From positions 1-64,000 of the forward strand of contig CACMAX010000002.1 of the NCBI GenBank assembly GCA_902611845.1: a stretch of 64,000 bases of DNA. Reading direction: 5' to 3'. The notes beneath the pieces are model-generated. The model did no database searches, had not been told where the DNA came from, and saw nothing but the letters and a program-made list of their open reading frames with translations. The stretch comes from an uncultured Pelagibacteraceae bacterium (lineage in GTDB: Bacteria; Pseudomonadota; Alphaproteobacteria; Pelagibacterales; Pelagibacteraceae). Numbering within the stretch: the first letter of the stretch is position 1; each line of letters starts with the position of its first letter. Positions 1 through 8,917 of this stretch are shown here, piece after piece. Both the position numbers and the translations under genes were made by a program.

Positions 1-2
1 AT

Positions 3-173
3 AATTGTAGATATCTTCCAACCTGTTCAGAGTATTTTATTGATAGTTTAAATGAATATGGTGTTTTGAAAGGTTGTTACAAAGGCATTAAAAGAATTTT
101 AACTTGTCATCCTATAAAAATTTTGGGAGGAGGACATGGGTATGATCCGTTAAAGAAAAAGAACATGAAATAA
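3..173 (+). CDS. yidD: YidD membrane protein insertion efficiency factor, 3' part only
   Basis: The window opens inside this gene. The readable part encodes 56 residues beginning at a CRYLPTCSEY motif and containing GVLKGCYKGIKRI, TCHP and GGHGYDPL. These match the conserved core of the small YidD family (CRFxPTCSxY, RCHPxxxGGxDPVP). YidD is a short, membrane-associated amphipathic protein that assists YidC-dependent insertion of inner-membrane proteins. Its stop codon shares a base with the yidC start (TAATG), so the two are translationally coupled, as in many proteobacteria. The N-terminal part lies outside the window; rnpA would be expected upstream. Confidence 0.9.
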   Translation, partial: NCRYLPTCSEYFIDSLNEYGVLKGCYKGIKRILTCHPIKILGGGHGYDPLKKKNMK

Positions 174-1855
174 TGGACACAAGAAACGTAATAGCGGCAA
201 TTTCATTAAGTGCAGCAGTAATAATTCTCTATGGATTATTTTTTGCTCCGCCAAGTCCTGATCAAAAGCAGATAACTAATAGTGATAAGAATAAGAACAA
301 TCTTCAACTAAACGAAGCACCAAAAATAGAGCAAAATATTGAGAATAATAAAATTTCTAGATCAGAGGCAATTAACAAAGTTGAAAGGATACTTTTTGAA
401 AATGAAAATATTAAAGGTTCTATTTCTCTAGAAGGATCGTTAATTGATGATCTGATTTTTAAGAAATATACTGAAACTCTAGACTCAGATGAAAATGTGG
501 TTTTACTTAATCCTAAAGAGTCTGAAAATGGTTATTATATAGAAACAGGTTGGGCTATAAATAATAAAGATATCAAAGTTCCTAATTCAAACACAAAATG
601 GGAAATTGTCGGCAATAAATTACTAACACCGAACAGTCCAATTAAATTAGTATGGAATAACCAGCAGAATATAACTTTTGAGAAAGAAATAAGTATAGAT
701 GATAAATTTTTATTTACTGTTAACCAAAAAATTACAAATAATACTCAAAATACTTATAACTTTTATCCCTACGGGCAGATTATTAGAAATCTGGCTCCTG
801 ATGTAACTGATTTTTATATATTACATGAAGGTTTATTAGGTGTTTTTGATGATAATCTTGTTGAAGAAGATTACGATGACATTAAAGACAAGAAGTACTC
901 TGTAAATGCTAACAAAGGATGGATGGGTATTACAGATAAATATTGGATAACAAGTTTAATCCCGGAAAGTAATAAAAGTTTTAGATCAGATTTCGATTAT
1001 AAAAATAAATTTAAAGCTAACTTTATTGAGACTGCTGCAACAGAAGTTAGAGCTAATGAAAGTAAAACTAATCAAGTGAAAGTGATTATTGCAGCAAAAG
1101 AAGTGGATGTTGTTGATGGTTATGCAGAACAACTAAATATTAATAAATTCGATTTAGCAATTGATTGGGGTTTCTTATATTTTTTAACAAAACCCATATT
1201 TTTAATATCAGATTATTTTTTTAAATTAACTGGCAACTATGGAATTGCAATTATACTAATTACTGCTTGTATAAGAATATTATTTTTTCCTCTAGCTAAC
1301 TACTCATTTAGATCAATGGCAAAAATGAAAGTTCTCCAACCCGAAATGGTAAGGCTTAAAGAGCTTCATAAAGAAGATAAAATGAAGTTACAGCAAGAAA
1401 TGATGGCTCTTTACAAAAGAGAGAAGGTGAATCCTGTAAGCGGATGTTTGCCCATTTTAATTCAAATACCATTCTTTTTTGCAATTTATAAAATGTTGTT
1501 TGTTACAATTGAAATGAGACATCAGCCTTTTTTTGGTTGGATACATGATCTAAGTGAAAGAGATCCAACAAGTTTATTTAATTTATTTGGTTTATTACCA
1601 TATGATGTACCGTCATTTTTAATTATCGGCGCTTGGCCTGTGGCAATGGGTGTAACAATGTGGATGCAACAAAAGCTTAATCCAACACCGCCAGATCCAA
1701 TTCAGCAAAAAATTTTCATGTTTTTTCCTGTATTCTTAACAGTTATACTTGCGCCTTTTCCATCAGGGCTAGTTATATATTGGACAATTAATAACGTGCT
1801 TACAATGGCACAACAGTATGTAATTATGAAGAGAACTTCAGTTAAAACAGTTTAA
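173..1855 (+). CDS. yidC: Membrane protein insertase YidC
   Basis: This 560-residue protein is of normal length for a Gram-negative YidC/Oxa1 insertase, which inserts inner-membrane proteins alone or with SecYEG. Residues 5-25 form the N-terminal membrane anchor. A large periplasmic beta domain follows to about residue 320. The conserved C-terminal core has membrane segments near 325-350, 355-380, 423-445, 482-500 and 515-550. The cytoplasmic loop after the second core segment is rich in Lys and Met, as usual. The ATG is fixed by its overlap with the yidD stop. argB begins directly after the stop codon. The GTPase gene engB, often found next to yidC in alphaproteobacteria, is not here. Confidence 0.97.
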   Translation: MDTRNVIAAISLSAAVIILYGLFFAPPSPDQKQITNSDKNKNNLQLNEAPKIEQNIENNKISRSEAINKVERILFENENIKGSISLEGSLIDDLIFKKYTETLDSDENVVLLNPKESENGYYIETGWAINNKDIKVPNSNTKWEIVGNKLLTPNSPIKLVWNNQQNITFEKEISIDDKFLFTVNQKITNNTQNTYNFYPYGQIIRNLAPDVTDFYILHEGLLGVFDDNLVEEDYDDIKDKKYSVNANKGWMGITDKYWITSLIPESNKSFRSDFDYKNKFKANFIETAATEVRANESKTNQVKVIIAAKEVDVVDGYAEQLNINKFDLAIDWGFLYFLTKPIFLISDYFFKLTGNYGIAIILITACIRILFFPLANYSFRSMAKMKVLQPEMVRLKELHKEDKMKLQQEMMALYKREKVNPVSGCLPILIQIPFFFAIYKMLFVTIEMRHQPFFGWIHDLSERDPTSLFNLFGLLPYDVPSFLIIGAWPVAMGVTMWMQQKLNPTPPDPIQQKIFMFFPVFLTVILAPFPSGLVIYWTINNVLTMAQQYVIMKRTSVKTV

Positions 1856-1858
1856 TTG

Positions 1859-2707
1859 ATGGAATTAGATAAGATTATCCCATCAGATGGTCCGAATATC
1901 AAGGAAGTTGAAAAATATATAAACAAATATCAGTCTGAGGTAATAGTAATTAAATGTGGTGGATCTGTTTTATTAAATAAAAAACTATTTAATCAGTTCG
2001 TAGAAGATATTTCAGTAATAAACAAAATTGGTTTATCAGCAATAGTCGTTCATGGTGGAGGTAAAAATATTAAAAAAAAATTAGATGAAAATAATATTGA
2101 AACAAGATTTATCAATGGACTTAGGGTTTCAGACGAAAAAACAATAAGATATATAGAGGAGGCTTTACTAGAGCTTAATTTAGAGATTTTACATGAATTA
2201 AAATCTAAAAACACTAATGTTTGTTCAATATCACCTAAAGAAAATAATGTCATTAATATTGTTCCTGAAAGAAAAGAATTGGGATATGTCGGAACACCAA
2301 AAAAAATTAACAAACAGAAAATATTAAATTTTATTAATAACAAACAAATTCCAATTGTTGTCCCTTTGGGAATGGGTGATGATGGCAGAGTTTACAATAT
2401 TAATGCAGATGTTGCCGCAGGTTCAATTGCAAAAGAGATCGATGCTAGAAGACTTCTTTTGATGACAGATGTAGAAGGAGTTCTTGATGAAAATCAAAAA
2501 CTTATATCTGAAATTAATCTCAATAGAGCCAATGAAATGTTAAAAAATAATACTATTTCTGGAGGCATGATACCGAAAATAAACACTTGTTTAGATGCAA
2601 TATCTAATGGTGTTAGAGGTGTTGTTATTGTTGATGGAAGAAAACCACATTCAATACTATTTGAGTTATTTTCTGATAAGGGCGCAGGAACATTAATAAG
2701 AAAATGA
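1859..2707 (+). CDS. argB: Acetylglutamate kinase
   Basis: ArgB phosphorylates N-acetylglutamate with ATP, the second step of arginine synthesis. The 282-residue product has the amino-acid-kinase fold signatures: VIKCGGSVL near residue 32 (phosphate-binding Lys), VVHGGGKNI near 65, an NINADVAAG substrate segment near 180, and SGGMIPK near 235. Length is close to the usual 290-300. A TTG at 1856 adjoins the yidC stop, but I choose the ATG at 1859 because it gives an ordinary N-terminus. The stop overlaps the next start (ATGA), so argB is coupled to the HAD gene. The partner gene argH sits far away at 61463. Confidence 0.95.
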   Translation: MELDKIIPSDGPNIKEVEKYINKYQSEVIVIKCGGSVLLNKKLFNQFVEDISVINKIGLSAIVVHGGGKNIKKKLDENNIETRFINGLRVSDEKTIRYIEEALLELNLEILHELKSKNTNVCSISPKENNVINIVPERKELGYVGTPKKINKQKILNFINNKQIPIVVPLGMGDDGRVYNINADVAAGSIAKEIDARRLLLMTDVEGVLDENQKLISEINLNRANEMLKNNTISGGMIPKINTCLDAISNGVRGVVIVDGRKPHSILFELFSDKGAGTLIRK

Positions 2708-3375
2708 ATAATCTAAAAAATATAAAGAATATTTTGTTCGACTGTGATGGTGTTTTATATAATGATTTAGAAGCAGTTTTTGGTCAAGTTAGTAAGAGAA
2801 TGACAAAATATATTTCGAATAAACTTAACTTAGACCTTACAAAAGCCAAAGAATTACAAAGAGATTATTTTCATAAATACAACACAAGTTTAAATGGATT
2901 GATGATACATCATGATATACCGCCAGAAGAATTCTTGGAGTATGTTCATGATATTGATCTTTCATTTATGGAAAAAGATCTTGTTTTAAGAAATGAGCTT
3001 GAAAAGATAAATTTAAATAAATTCGTATTCACAAACGGAAGTAGAGCACACGTAAAAAATATAGTTAAAACCCTTGGTATAGAAGACCAATTTAAAGATA
3101 TATTTGATATCGTAGACGCAAAATATCACCCAAAGCCTGAAGCCAAAGCTTTTGATCTTATGATTGATAAATTTAAGATTAATCCAAAAGAAACTCTCTA
3201 TATTGAGGATATAGCTAAAAATTTATCAATAGGTAAAGAGCGGGGGACTATAACAGCTTGGCTTATCAATAATGAATACTGGGGTAAAAAAGAGTCTGAT
3301 AAGGATTACATCGACTATAAAATAGAAAATCTCTCTTTATTTTTAAAAGAAATAAGGTTATTAAAAAACTCATAA
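2704..3375 (+). CDS. HAD-family pyrimidine 5'-nucleotidase-like phosphatase
   Basis: This 223-residue haloacid dehalogenase-superfamily hydrolase has all four catalytic motifs: FDCDGVLYND (nucleophile and acid/base Asp) near residue 13, FTNGS near 108, the KPEAKAF lysine near 143, and YIEDIAKN near 165. The helical cap between motifs I and II and the YHPKP context match the SDT1/pyrimidine 5'-nucleotidase group, which dephosphorylates UMP/CMP-like nucleotides and is common beside argB in alphaproteobacteria. Family membership is secure; the exact substrate is inferred. It overlaps argB by 4 bases and ends 4 bases before dapD, so it belongs to the same transcript. Confidence 0.88.
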   Translation: MNNLKNIKNILFDCDGVLYNDLEAVFGQVSKRMTKYISNKLNLDLTKAKELQRDYFHKYNTSLNGLMIHHDIPPEEFLEYVHDIDLSFMEKDLVLRNELEKINLNKFVFTNGSRAHVKNIVKTLGIEDQFKDIFDIVDAKYHPKPEAKAFDLMIDKFKINPKETLYIEDIAKNLSIGKERGTITAWLINNEYWGKKESDKDYIDYKIENLSLFLKEIRLLKNS

Positions 3376-3379
3376 AATT

Positions 3380-4207
3380 ATGAGTATTGAAAAAATTATA
3401 AATGAAGCTTGGGAAAATAAAGACCAAGTAAACCAAAATTCAGATAAATCTTTAAAGAATGCTGTTAATCAAATTATTAATGATCTAGACAGTGGAAAAG
3501 CAAGAGTAGCTGAAAAGATCAATGGTGAATGGGTTACTCATCAACATCTAAAAAAAGCTATCATGTTAAGTTTTCGAATGCATGGAATGGATATCATGGC
3601 GGGACCATATTCAACATGGAGAGATAAGAGTCACTTATTAAAAGGTAAAACTGCTGGCTGGACGAATGAAGATTTTGAAAAAGCTGGGTTCAGAATGGTC
3701 CCCAACACAGCAGCAAGACGTGGTTCCTTTGTTGCAAAAAATGCTGTTCTTATGCCATGTTATGTAAATATTGGAGCGTACATAGACGAAGGTACTATGA
3801 TGGATACATTCAGTCGTGCAGGAAGTTGTTGTCAGATTGGAAAAAATTGTCATATCTCGGCCGGAACTGGAGTTGGTGGAGTATTAGAACCAGCCCAAGC
3901 ATTACCAACAATTATTGAAGATAATGTTTTTTTAGGAGCAATGTCAGAAGTAGTAGAAGGTGTGATAGTTGGAGAAGGCTCTGTTTTAAGTATGGGAATG
4001 TATATTGGGCAATCAACAAAAATTGTTAATAGAAAAACTGGTGAAATAACTTATGGAAAAATTCCACCTTACTCAGTAGTAGTTCCAGGATCTTTGCCAG
4101 ATAAAAACAATTCACAAGCACCATCTTTATATTGTGCAGTAATAATTAAACAAGTTGATGAAAAAACTAGATCAAAGACATCTGTTAATGATCTTTTAAG
4201 AGAATAA
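3380..4207 (+). CDS. dapD: Tetrahydrodipicolinate N-succinyltransferase
   Basis: DapD transfers succinate from succinyl-CoA to tetrahydrodipicolinate in the succinylase branch of DAP/lysine synthesis. The 275-residue length is the family norm. After an N-terminal helical domain (1-100) the protein becomes a left-handed beta helix of hexapeptide repeats (about 105-240), with the typical segments RRGSFVAKNAVLMP, YVNIGAYIDEGTMMDTF and GGVLEPAQALP. The acceptor enzyme dapE starts 4 bases downstream and lysA lies at the window end, so three steps of the DAP pathway are in view. The ATG is preceded by only 4 intergenic bases after the HAD gene. Confidence 0.97.
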   Translation: MSIEKIINEAWENKDQVNQNSDKSLKNAVNQIINDLDSGKARVAEKINGEWVTHQHLKKAIMLSFRMHGMDIMAGPYSTWRDKSHLLKGKTAGWTNEDFEKAGFRMVPNTAARRGSFVAKNAVLMPCYVNIGAYIDEGTMMDTFSRAGSCCQIGKNCHISAGTGVGGVLEPAQALPTIIEDNVFLGAMSEVVEGVIVGEGSVLSMGMYIGQSTKIVNRKTGEITYGKIPPYSVVVPGSLPDKNNSQAPSLYCAVIIKQVDEKTRSKTSVNDLLRE

Positions 4208-4211
4208 ACTA

Positions 4212-5354
4212 ATGAAAACTTATAATGAACTAAAGTTAGCTCAAGAGCTAATAAAATTTCAAACTATTAAAACTGAAGATAAAGGGATTATGAAGTTTCT
4301 TTCAAAGAAACTTTCCTCATTAGGTTTTAAATGTCAGATAATAAAATCAAAAGGCACAGGTGCTAAACCTGCATTAAATTTATATGCAAAATTTGGTAAA
4401 TCAAAACCTAACATTAATTATTTGGGTCACACAGATGTTGTTGCTAACCTTAATAATTGGGAGTTTCCGCCATTTAAAGCATTAGTAAAAAAAGGATATT
4501 TATATGGCAGAGGATCTCAAGACATGAAGGGTAGTGTAGCGTGTTGGATAAGTGCTGTAAGTGATTTTATTAAAAATAAAAAATTTAAAGGTTCTATATC
4601 AATAATAATTACAGCTGATGAAGAAACTACAGGCCATGGTTGTCCAGCAGTTATGAAATATTTAAAGAAAAAAAAAGAAAAAATTGACTTTTCAATAGTA
4701 GGCGAACCGTCTTCAAATAAATCAGTTGGGGATGAAATCAGGATTGGAAGAAGAGGTTCTATGAATGCAACAGTAACAGTGTACGGAAAAAGTGGACACT
4801 CTGCATTTTATGGGACATATATAAATCCATGTACTGCTCTTGCTAAAATAATATCTAAACTGAAAAGTGTTCCGCTAGACAAAGGAACAAAGTATATGCC
4901 ACCGTCAAATTTAGAATTTACAAAAATGAATGTGGATAATATATCTGAAAATGTAGTCCCACAATCTGCAAATGCTAAATTTAATGTTAGGTTTAATTCT
5001 TCTTATAAATCAACATCTTTGAAAAAAAAACTTAATAAAATTATTAATGCAGTTGCAAAAAAAGAAAATTGCAAAATAAAAATAGAATATAAAGTAAGTG
5101 GAGAAGCATTTTATACAGTACCAAATAAAGAAATTTATATGGTAAAAAAAGTTGTAAAAAAAGTTACAGGGAACAATGCAAAATTAAATTGTAGAGGTGG
5201 CACAAGTGACAGCAGATTTTTAGGTTCGATACCACGTCTTGAGCTGGGGTTAAGAAATAATACTATTCATATGGTTAACGAGAGAACATCGATCTCAGAT
5301 TTAAAAAAGTTAACTAAAATTTATAAGAATATTTTACACAATTATTTCACTTGA
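4212..5354 (+). CDS. dapE: Succinyl-diaminopimelate desuccinylase
   Basis: DapE is a dinuclear zinc M20-family peptidase that hydrolyses N-succinyl-LL-DAP to LL-DAP and succinate. The 380 residues include the metal and catalytic signatures LGHTDVV (H73), GRGSQDMKG (D104), DEET (E137/E138), a VGEPSS ligand segment near 165, and a C-terminal HMVNE histidine near 355. The central dimerisation domain (about 180-290) is present. It follows dapD directly and its TGA overlaps the TTG start of the deacetylase gene (TTGA), so translation is probably coupled. Nothing essential appears missing. Confidence 0.96.
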   Translation: MKTYNELKLAQELIKFQTIKTEDKGIMKFLSKKLSSLGFKCQIIKSKGTGAKPALNLYAKFGKSKPNINYLGHTDVVANLNNWEFPPFKALVKKGYLYGRGSQDMKGSVACWISAVSDFIKNKKFKGSISIIITADEETTGHGCPAVMKYLKKKKEKIDFSIVGEPSSNKSVGDEIRIGRRGSMNATVTVYGKSGHSAFYGTYINPCTALAKIISKLKSVPLDKGTKYMPPSNLEFTKMNVDNISENVVPQSANAKFNVRFNSSYKSTSLKKKLNKIINAVAKKENCKIKIEYKVSGEAFYTVPNKEIYMVKKVVKKVTGNNAKLNCRGGTSDSRFLGSIPRLELGLRNNTIHMVNERTSISDLKKLTKIYKNILHNYFT

Positions 5355-6280
5355 AAACTGCAATTATAACATCTGAATCTTCAGAAAAACATATAACAGG
5401 CGATGGTCATCCAGAGCAACCGAAGAGAGTGGTTTCAATAATTGGTACTTTAAAAAAAAATAAAGAACTGCTTTGGGATAAGCCAGATGTTGTTCCTAAT
5501 GATATTCTTAATATGACTCATTCTGAAGATTATATTAATAATTTAAATAACTCATTTCCTAAAAGTGGCTTAAATTTTTTAGATGGTGATACAGTTGTAT
5601 CGCCTGGAAGTAAAGATGCAGTATTTCAGGCTGCAGGATCGGCTATAAGCGCAATAGATGGAATTGAGAGCAAAAAATATAAAAATGCTTTTTGCGTTGT
5701 AAGACCACCAGGACACCATGCTGAAAAAAACAAATCAATGGGCTTTTGCTGTATTTCTAATGCAGGTGTTGCAGTTAATTATTTAATTAAAAAATATAAT
5801 TATAAAAGAATTGCATGTGTAGATTTTGATGTTCATTGGGGAAATGGAAATTATGATGTTATGTATGACAACAAAAATTCACTTTATATATCAACACATC
5901 AATATCCATTTTATCCAGGTGGTGGCTCAGAAAAAGACAAGGGAAAGTATAATAATTCTCTTAATATACCTCTTCCTGCTGGCACAAATTCTGAGGAGTA
6001 TTTTAATGCTTATGATAGAGTTTTAGATAGGTTAATTGAATATAAACCTGATTACCTAATCTTTTCTGCTGGCTTTGATGCTCACAAGAACGATCCATTA
6101 GCTCAATTTGAACTTTCATCCAAAGATTTTTATGAAATAACAAGAAGAACACTAAAAGCCACTAATAAATTTACTAACGGGAAAGTGGTATCTTTATTAG
6201 AAGGTGGATACGACCTAAAAGCACTTGCTGAAAGCGCTAATTATCATGTAAATGCATTAATCGAGTCGGAAAATACATAA
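5351..6280 (+). CDS. Histone deacetylase / AcuC-AphA family zinc deacylase
   Basis: This 309-residue protein carries the complete arginase-deacetylase active site. The catalytic His pair is in RPPGHHA (H122/H123). The zinc ligands are D160 and H162 in DFDVHWGNG and D243 in AGFDAHKNDP. The transition-state Tyr is in EGGYDL (Y287). Bacterial members remove acetyl groups from lysines of proteins or from small acetylated amines; which applies here cannot be read from sequence. The start is TTG at 5351, nested in the dapE stop; no in-frame ATG preserves the N-terminal MKTAIITSE strand. It is followed 2 bases later by a SET-domain gene, so potential lysine-deacetylase and lysine-methyltransferase genes share one transcript. 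Confidence 0.92.
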   Translation: MKTAIITSESSEKHITGDGHPEQPKRVVSIIGTLKKNKELLWDKPDVVPNDILNMTHSEDYINNLNNSFPKSGLNFLDGDTVVSPGSKDAVFQAAGSAISAIDGIESKKYKNAFCVVRPPGHHAEKNKSMGFCCISNAGVAVNYLIKKYNYKRIACVDFDVHWGNGNYDVMYDNKNSLYISTHQYPFYPGGGSEKDKGKYNNSLNIPLPAGTNSEEYFNAYDRVLDRLIEYKPDYLIFSAGFDAHKNDPLAQFELSSKDFYEITRRTLKATNKFTNGKVVSLLEGGYDLKALAESANYHVNALIESENT

Positions 6281-6282
6281 TC

Positions 6283-6744
6283 ATGAAACTATATAAACAA
6301 AAATCATCAAATATTGATAACAGGGGACTGTTTGCATCTAAAAATATAAAAAAAGGAACTAAGATTATTTATTACACAGGTAAAATAATTACAAAAAAAC
6401 AGACCGAAAACAATCCAAAATTTGATAATGATAAAGCGATTTATCTTTTTAACTTAAATAATAGATATGATTTAGACGGTGATTTTGCTTACAATACTGC
6501 AAGACTTATTAATCACTCTTGTGATCCAAACTGTGAAGTTGAAGGCAAAGGTTTAAAATTATGGATTAGTTCTATTAAAGATATAAATAAAAATGAGGAA
6601 CTAACTTATGATTATGGGTTTAGTTTTGATGAAAATTATAAGGATTTTCCTTGTAAGTGTGGCTCCAAAAATTGTTGTGGTTACATAGTTAGAGAGGGAT
6701 CAAGATGGAGAATAAAAAAGAAAAAAAAGAAATCTAATAAATAA
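6283..6744 (+). CDS. SET-domain protein (lysine methyltransferase fold)
   Basis: The 153 residues form a minimal SET domain. GLFASKNIKKGTKI lies at 15-28, the cofactor-binding pseudoknot motif RLINHSCDPNC at 74-84, EELTYDYG at 105-112, and a post-SET zinc-type cluster CKCGSKNCC at 124-132. The tail is a basic KKKKKK stretch. SET proteins methylate lysine side chains using S-adenosylmethionine; bacterial targets include ribosomal or histone-like proteins but are unknown here. The catalytic motifs look intact. The gene is co-directional with and 2 bases from the deacetylase gene, and its 3' end overlaps the convergent truA by 11 bases. Confidence 0.9.
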   Translation: MKLYKQKSSNIDNRGLFASKNIKKGTKIIYYTGKIITKKQTENNPKFDNDKAIYLFNLNNRYDLDGDFAYNTARLINHSCDPNCEVEGKGLKLWISSIKDINKNEELTYDYGFSFDENYKDFPCKCGSKNCCGYIVREGSRWRIKKKKKKSNK

Positions 6745-7474
6745 TTTTCTCAAGATATAAACCATGTGCAGGGGCAATAGGAGCACAATTTTTTCTAGAT
6801 TTTGATTTAAATATACTGATAAATTTTTTTAAGTTCCATTTTTTTTCACCAAGGTATTTAAGTGAACCAACCATGGATCTAACTTGACTCTTAAGAAATG
6901 ATTTTGACACAAATTGAATTTTTATAACATTTTTAACTTTGGTTATTTTTACTTTTTTCATGGTTCTTACTGGACTTTTTGCAGCACAATTAGATGCTCT
7001 AAAAGTTGAAAAATCATGAGTTCCAATTAATTTTTTTGCTCCTTTTTTCATCAATTCAACATCAATTTTTTTTTTAATATGCCACTCTCTGTTAAAATTG
7101 ATAACTGAAGGAGAAATATCATTTCTGATTAAGTACGTATACCGTCTTTCTTTTGCAGAATGTCTTGAATGAAAAAGTTTATTTTTTTTCTTTATTTTTA
7201 AAATAGATATTTTTTTTTTATTTAAAAAAAAGTTTAGTGAATTTATTAATTTATCTTTTTGAATAATTTTGTTTGTAGTATCAAAGTGAGCTGATTGCTC
7301 TTTAGCATGAACTCCTGTGTCTGTTCGTCCAGACCCGTAAATTTTTATTTTTTCTCTTAATAGTCTAGATAAGACAATCTCAATATTTTCCTGGATTGAC
7401 TTACCTTTTTTTTGAATTTGCCAACCATTGTATAAAGTGCCTTCGTATTCTATTAGAATCTGATATCTATTCAC
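6734..7474 (-). CDS. truA: tRNA pseudouridine(38-40) synthase TruA
   Basis: TruA isomerises uridines 38-40 in the anticodon arm of many tRNAs. The 246-residue length is normal. The N-terminal strand YQILIEYEGTLYNGWQ and the catalytic motif GSGRTDTGVHA (Asp nucleophile near residue 50) are clear, as are HDFSTFRA and the C-terminal QVRSMVGSL segments. The start is GTG at 7474, inside the end of fmt (8-base overlap), so it is the third gene of a def-fmt-truA transcript. The gene is exceptionally Lys-rich, in line with the AT bias of its neighbours. Confidence 0.95.
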   Translation of the reverse strand: MNRYQILIEYEGTLYNGWQIQKKGKSIQENIEIVLSRLLREKIKIYGSGRTDTGVHAKEQSAHFDTTNKIIQKDKLINSLNFFLNKKKISILKIKKKNKLFHSRHSAKERRYTYLIRNDISPSVINFNREWHIKKKIDVELMKKGAKKLIGTHDFSTFRASNCAAKSPVRTMKKVKITKVKNVIKIQFVSKSFLKSQVRSMVGSLKYLGEKKWNLKKFISIFKSKSRKNCAPIAPAHGLYLEKIIY

Positions 7475-8381
7475 TTGTAATTATTGTTCCTTTTCTAACC
7501 TTATTCCCTAATAAAAATTCCTTAATTAATTGAGGATTCTTGCCCTCTTTTTGTATCTCAATAATATTTATTGAATTTTCACCACATGCTATTGTCATTT
7601 GTTCATCGATTACTTCACCGATTTTTGCTGACTGCTTGTTTATTTTGGCTTTTAATATTTTATGTCTTTTGTTGTTAAGCTCAAACCATGCACCAGGTTT
7701 TGGATATAATCCATTTATTTGAGCAATTATTTTACGAGCACTATTATTCCAATCTATCTTTCCCTCTATTTTTTGAATTTTCTTTGCGTAGGTAGCTTTT
7801 GCATGATCTTGCTCTTTAAAGATTGCCTCTCCGTCTAAAACTTTTTGTACATTTTCTAAAATTTTTTCTGTGCTCAAATAAGATAATTTTTCTGATAAAA
7901 TTTCTGCGTTATCTTGATCAAGAATATCTATTGAATATTTATTACATACTGGTCCAGAATCTAATTTTTCATCAATTTTCATAAATGATATACCAGTTTT
8001 TTTTTCATTGTTTAAAATGGATCTTTGGATTGGTGCCGCACCTCTCCATTTTGGCAATAATGAAGCATGAATATTCAAAAAACCTTTTTTACTCAAATCA
8101 AGAATTTTTTTTGAAATTAATTGTCCGTATGCAACAACAACTACAAGATCTAAATTTAATTCTTTAAGATATTCAAATTCTTCATCAATTTTTTTTGGAG
8201 TTTTAACTTTTATATTAAGTTCCTCTGCACATATATGAATTGATGATTTCGTAAACTTTTGACCTCTATTTGACTTACTTGGAGGCTGAGTAAATACACA
8301 GTTAATTTTATATTTTTGATTAATTTTTTTTAGGATGGGCACAGCAAACTGTGGTGTGCCCATGAATACAATATTAGACAT
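7467..8381 (-). CDS. fmt: Methionyl-tRNA formyltransferase
   Basis: Fmt formylates the initiator Met-tRNA using 10-formyl-tetrahydrofolate. The 304-residue protein starts with FMGTPQFAVPIL, has the catalytic segment NIHASLLPKWRGAAPIQ (Asn-His plus the SLLPKWRG signature) near residue 106, and an MKIDEKLDSGPV stretch near 143. The C-terminal tRNA-binding domain covers about 205-304. It begins immediately after the def stop codon with no intervening base, giving the classic def-fmt pair: one enzyme formylates the starter methionine and the other removes the formyl group. Confidence 0.96.
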   Translation of the reverse strand: MSNIVFMGTPQFAVPILKKINQKYKINCVFTQPPSKSNRGQKFTKSSIHICAEELNIKVKTPKKIDEEFEYLKELNLDLVVVVAYGQLISKKILDLSKKGFLNIHASLLPKWRGAAPIQRSILNNEKKTGISFMKIDEKLDSGPVCNKYSIDILDQDNAEILSEKLSYLSTEKILENVQKVLDGEAIFKEQDHAKATYAKKIQKIEGKIDWNNSARKIIAQINGLYPKPGAWFELNNKRHKILKAKINKQSAKIGEVIDEQMTIACGENSINIIEIQKEGKNPQLIKEFLLGNKVRKGTIITSE

Positions 8382-8903
8382 TTAAACAACAACTCTATTA
8401 GAAGTTTTTTGTTTAGACAATTTTTTTATTATTAAATCTTTTTTGATTTTAGATAAATAATCAATTATTAGTTTTCCATCTAGGTGATTTATTTCATGTT
8501 GTAAACATGTTGAGAGTAATCCATCGCATTCCATTTCTTTCTTATCACCATTTTCATCTATATAAGATACTGTACAAATTTCTGGTCTCTCTATCTCAAT
8601 AAAGGTATTAGGTATTGATAAACAACCTTCCTCATATGTAGACATTTTTTCACTTAAAGTTTTTATTTGTGGATTAATAAAGCATAAAGGTTCTTTTTCA
8701 TTTTCATTTTTTGAGACATCTAAAACAATTACCCTTTTAAGTATTCCAACTTGAACGGCTGCCAAACCTATACCATTGTGATGGTACATAGTTTCAAATA
8801 AATCTTTTATGAGTTTTTTTTCATTAACATCAACTTTATTTAAAGGCTCAGATTTTTTTCTAAGAATATCATCAGGTACTGTGATTAGTTCTTTTACTGA
8901 CAT
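8382..8903 (-). CDS. def: Peptide deformylase
   Basis: Def removes the N-formyl group from nascent proteins. The 173 residues contain the three family motifs in order: GIGLAAVQVG near 45, EEGCLSIP near 92 (metal-binding Cys) and QHEINHLDGKL near 134 (HExxH metal site). It is of normal length. It is first of the def-fmt-truA set and lies 14 bases after the unknown exported-protein gene, so all may be transcribed together from a promoter upstream of 10772. Confidence 0.96.
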   Translation of the reverse strand: MSVKELITVPDDILRKKSEPLNKVDVNEKKLIKDLFETMYHHNGIGLAAVQVGILKRVIVLDVSKNENEKEPLCFINPQIKTLSEKMSTYEEGCLSIPNTFIEIERPEICTVSYIDENGDKKEMECDGLLSTCLQHEINHLDGKLIIDYLSKIKKDLIIKKLSKQKTSNRVVV

Positions 8904-8917
8904 AGTTTATTTATTGT

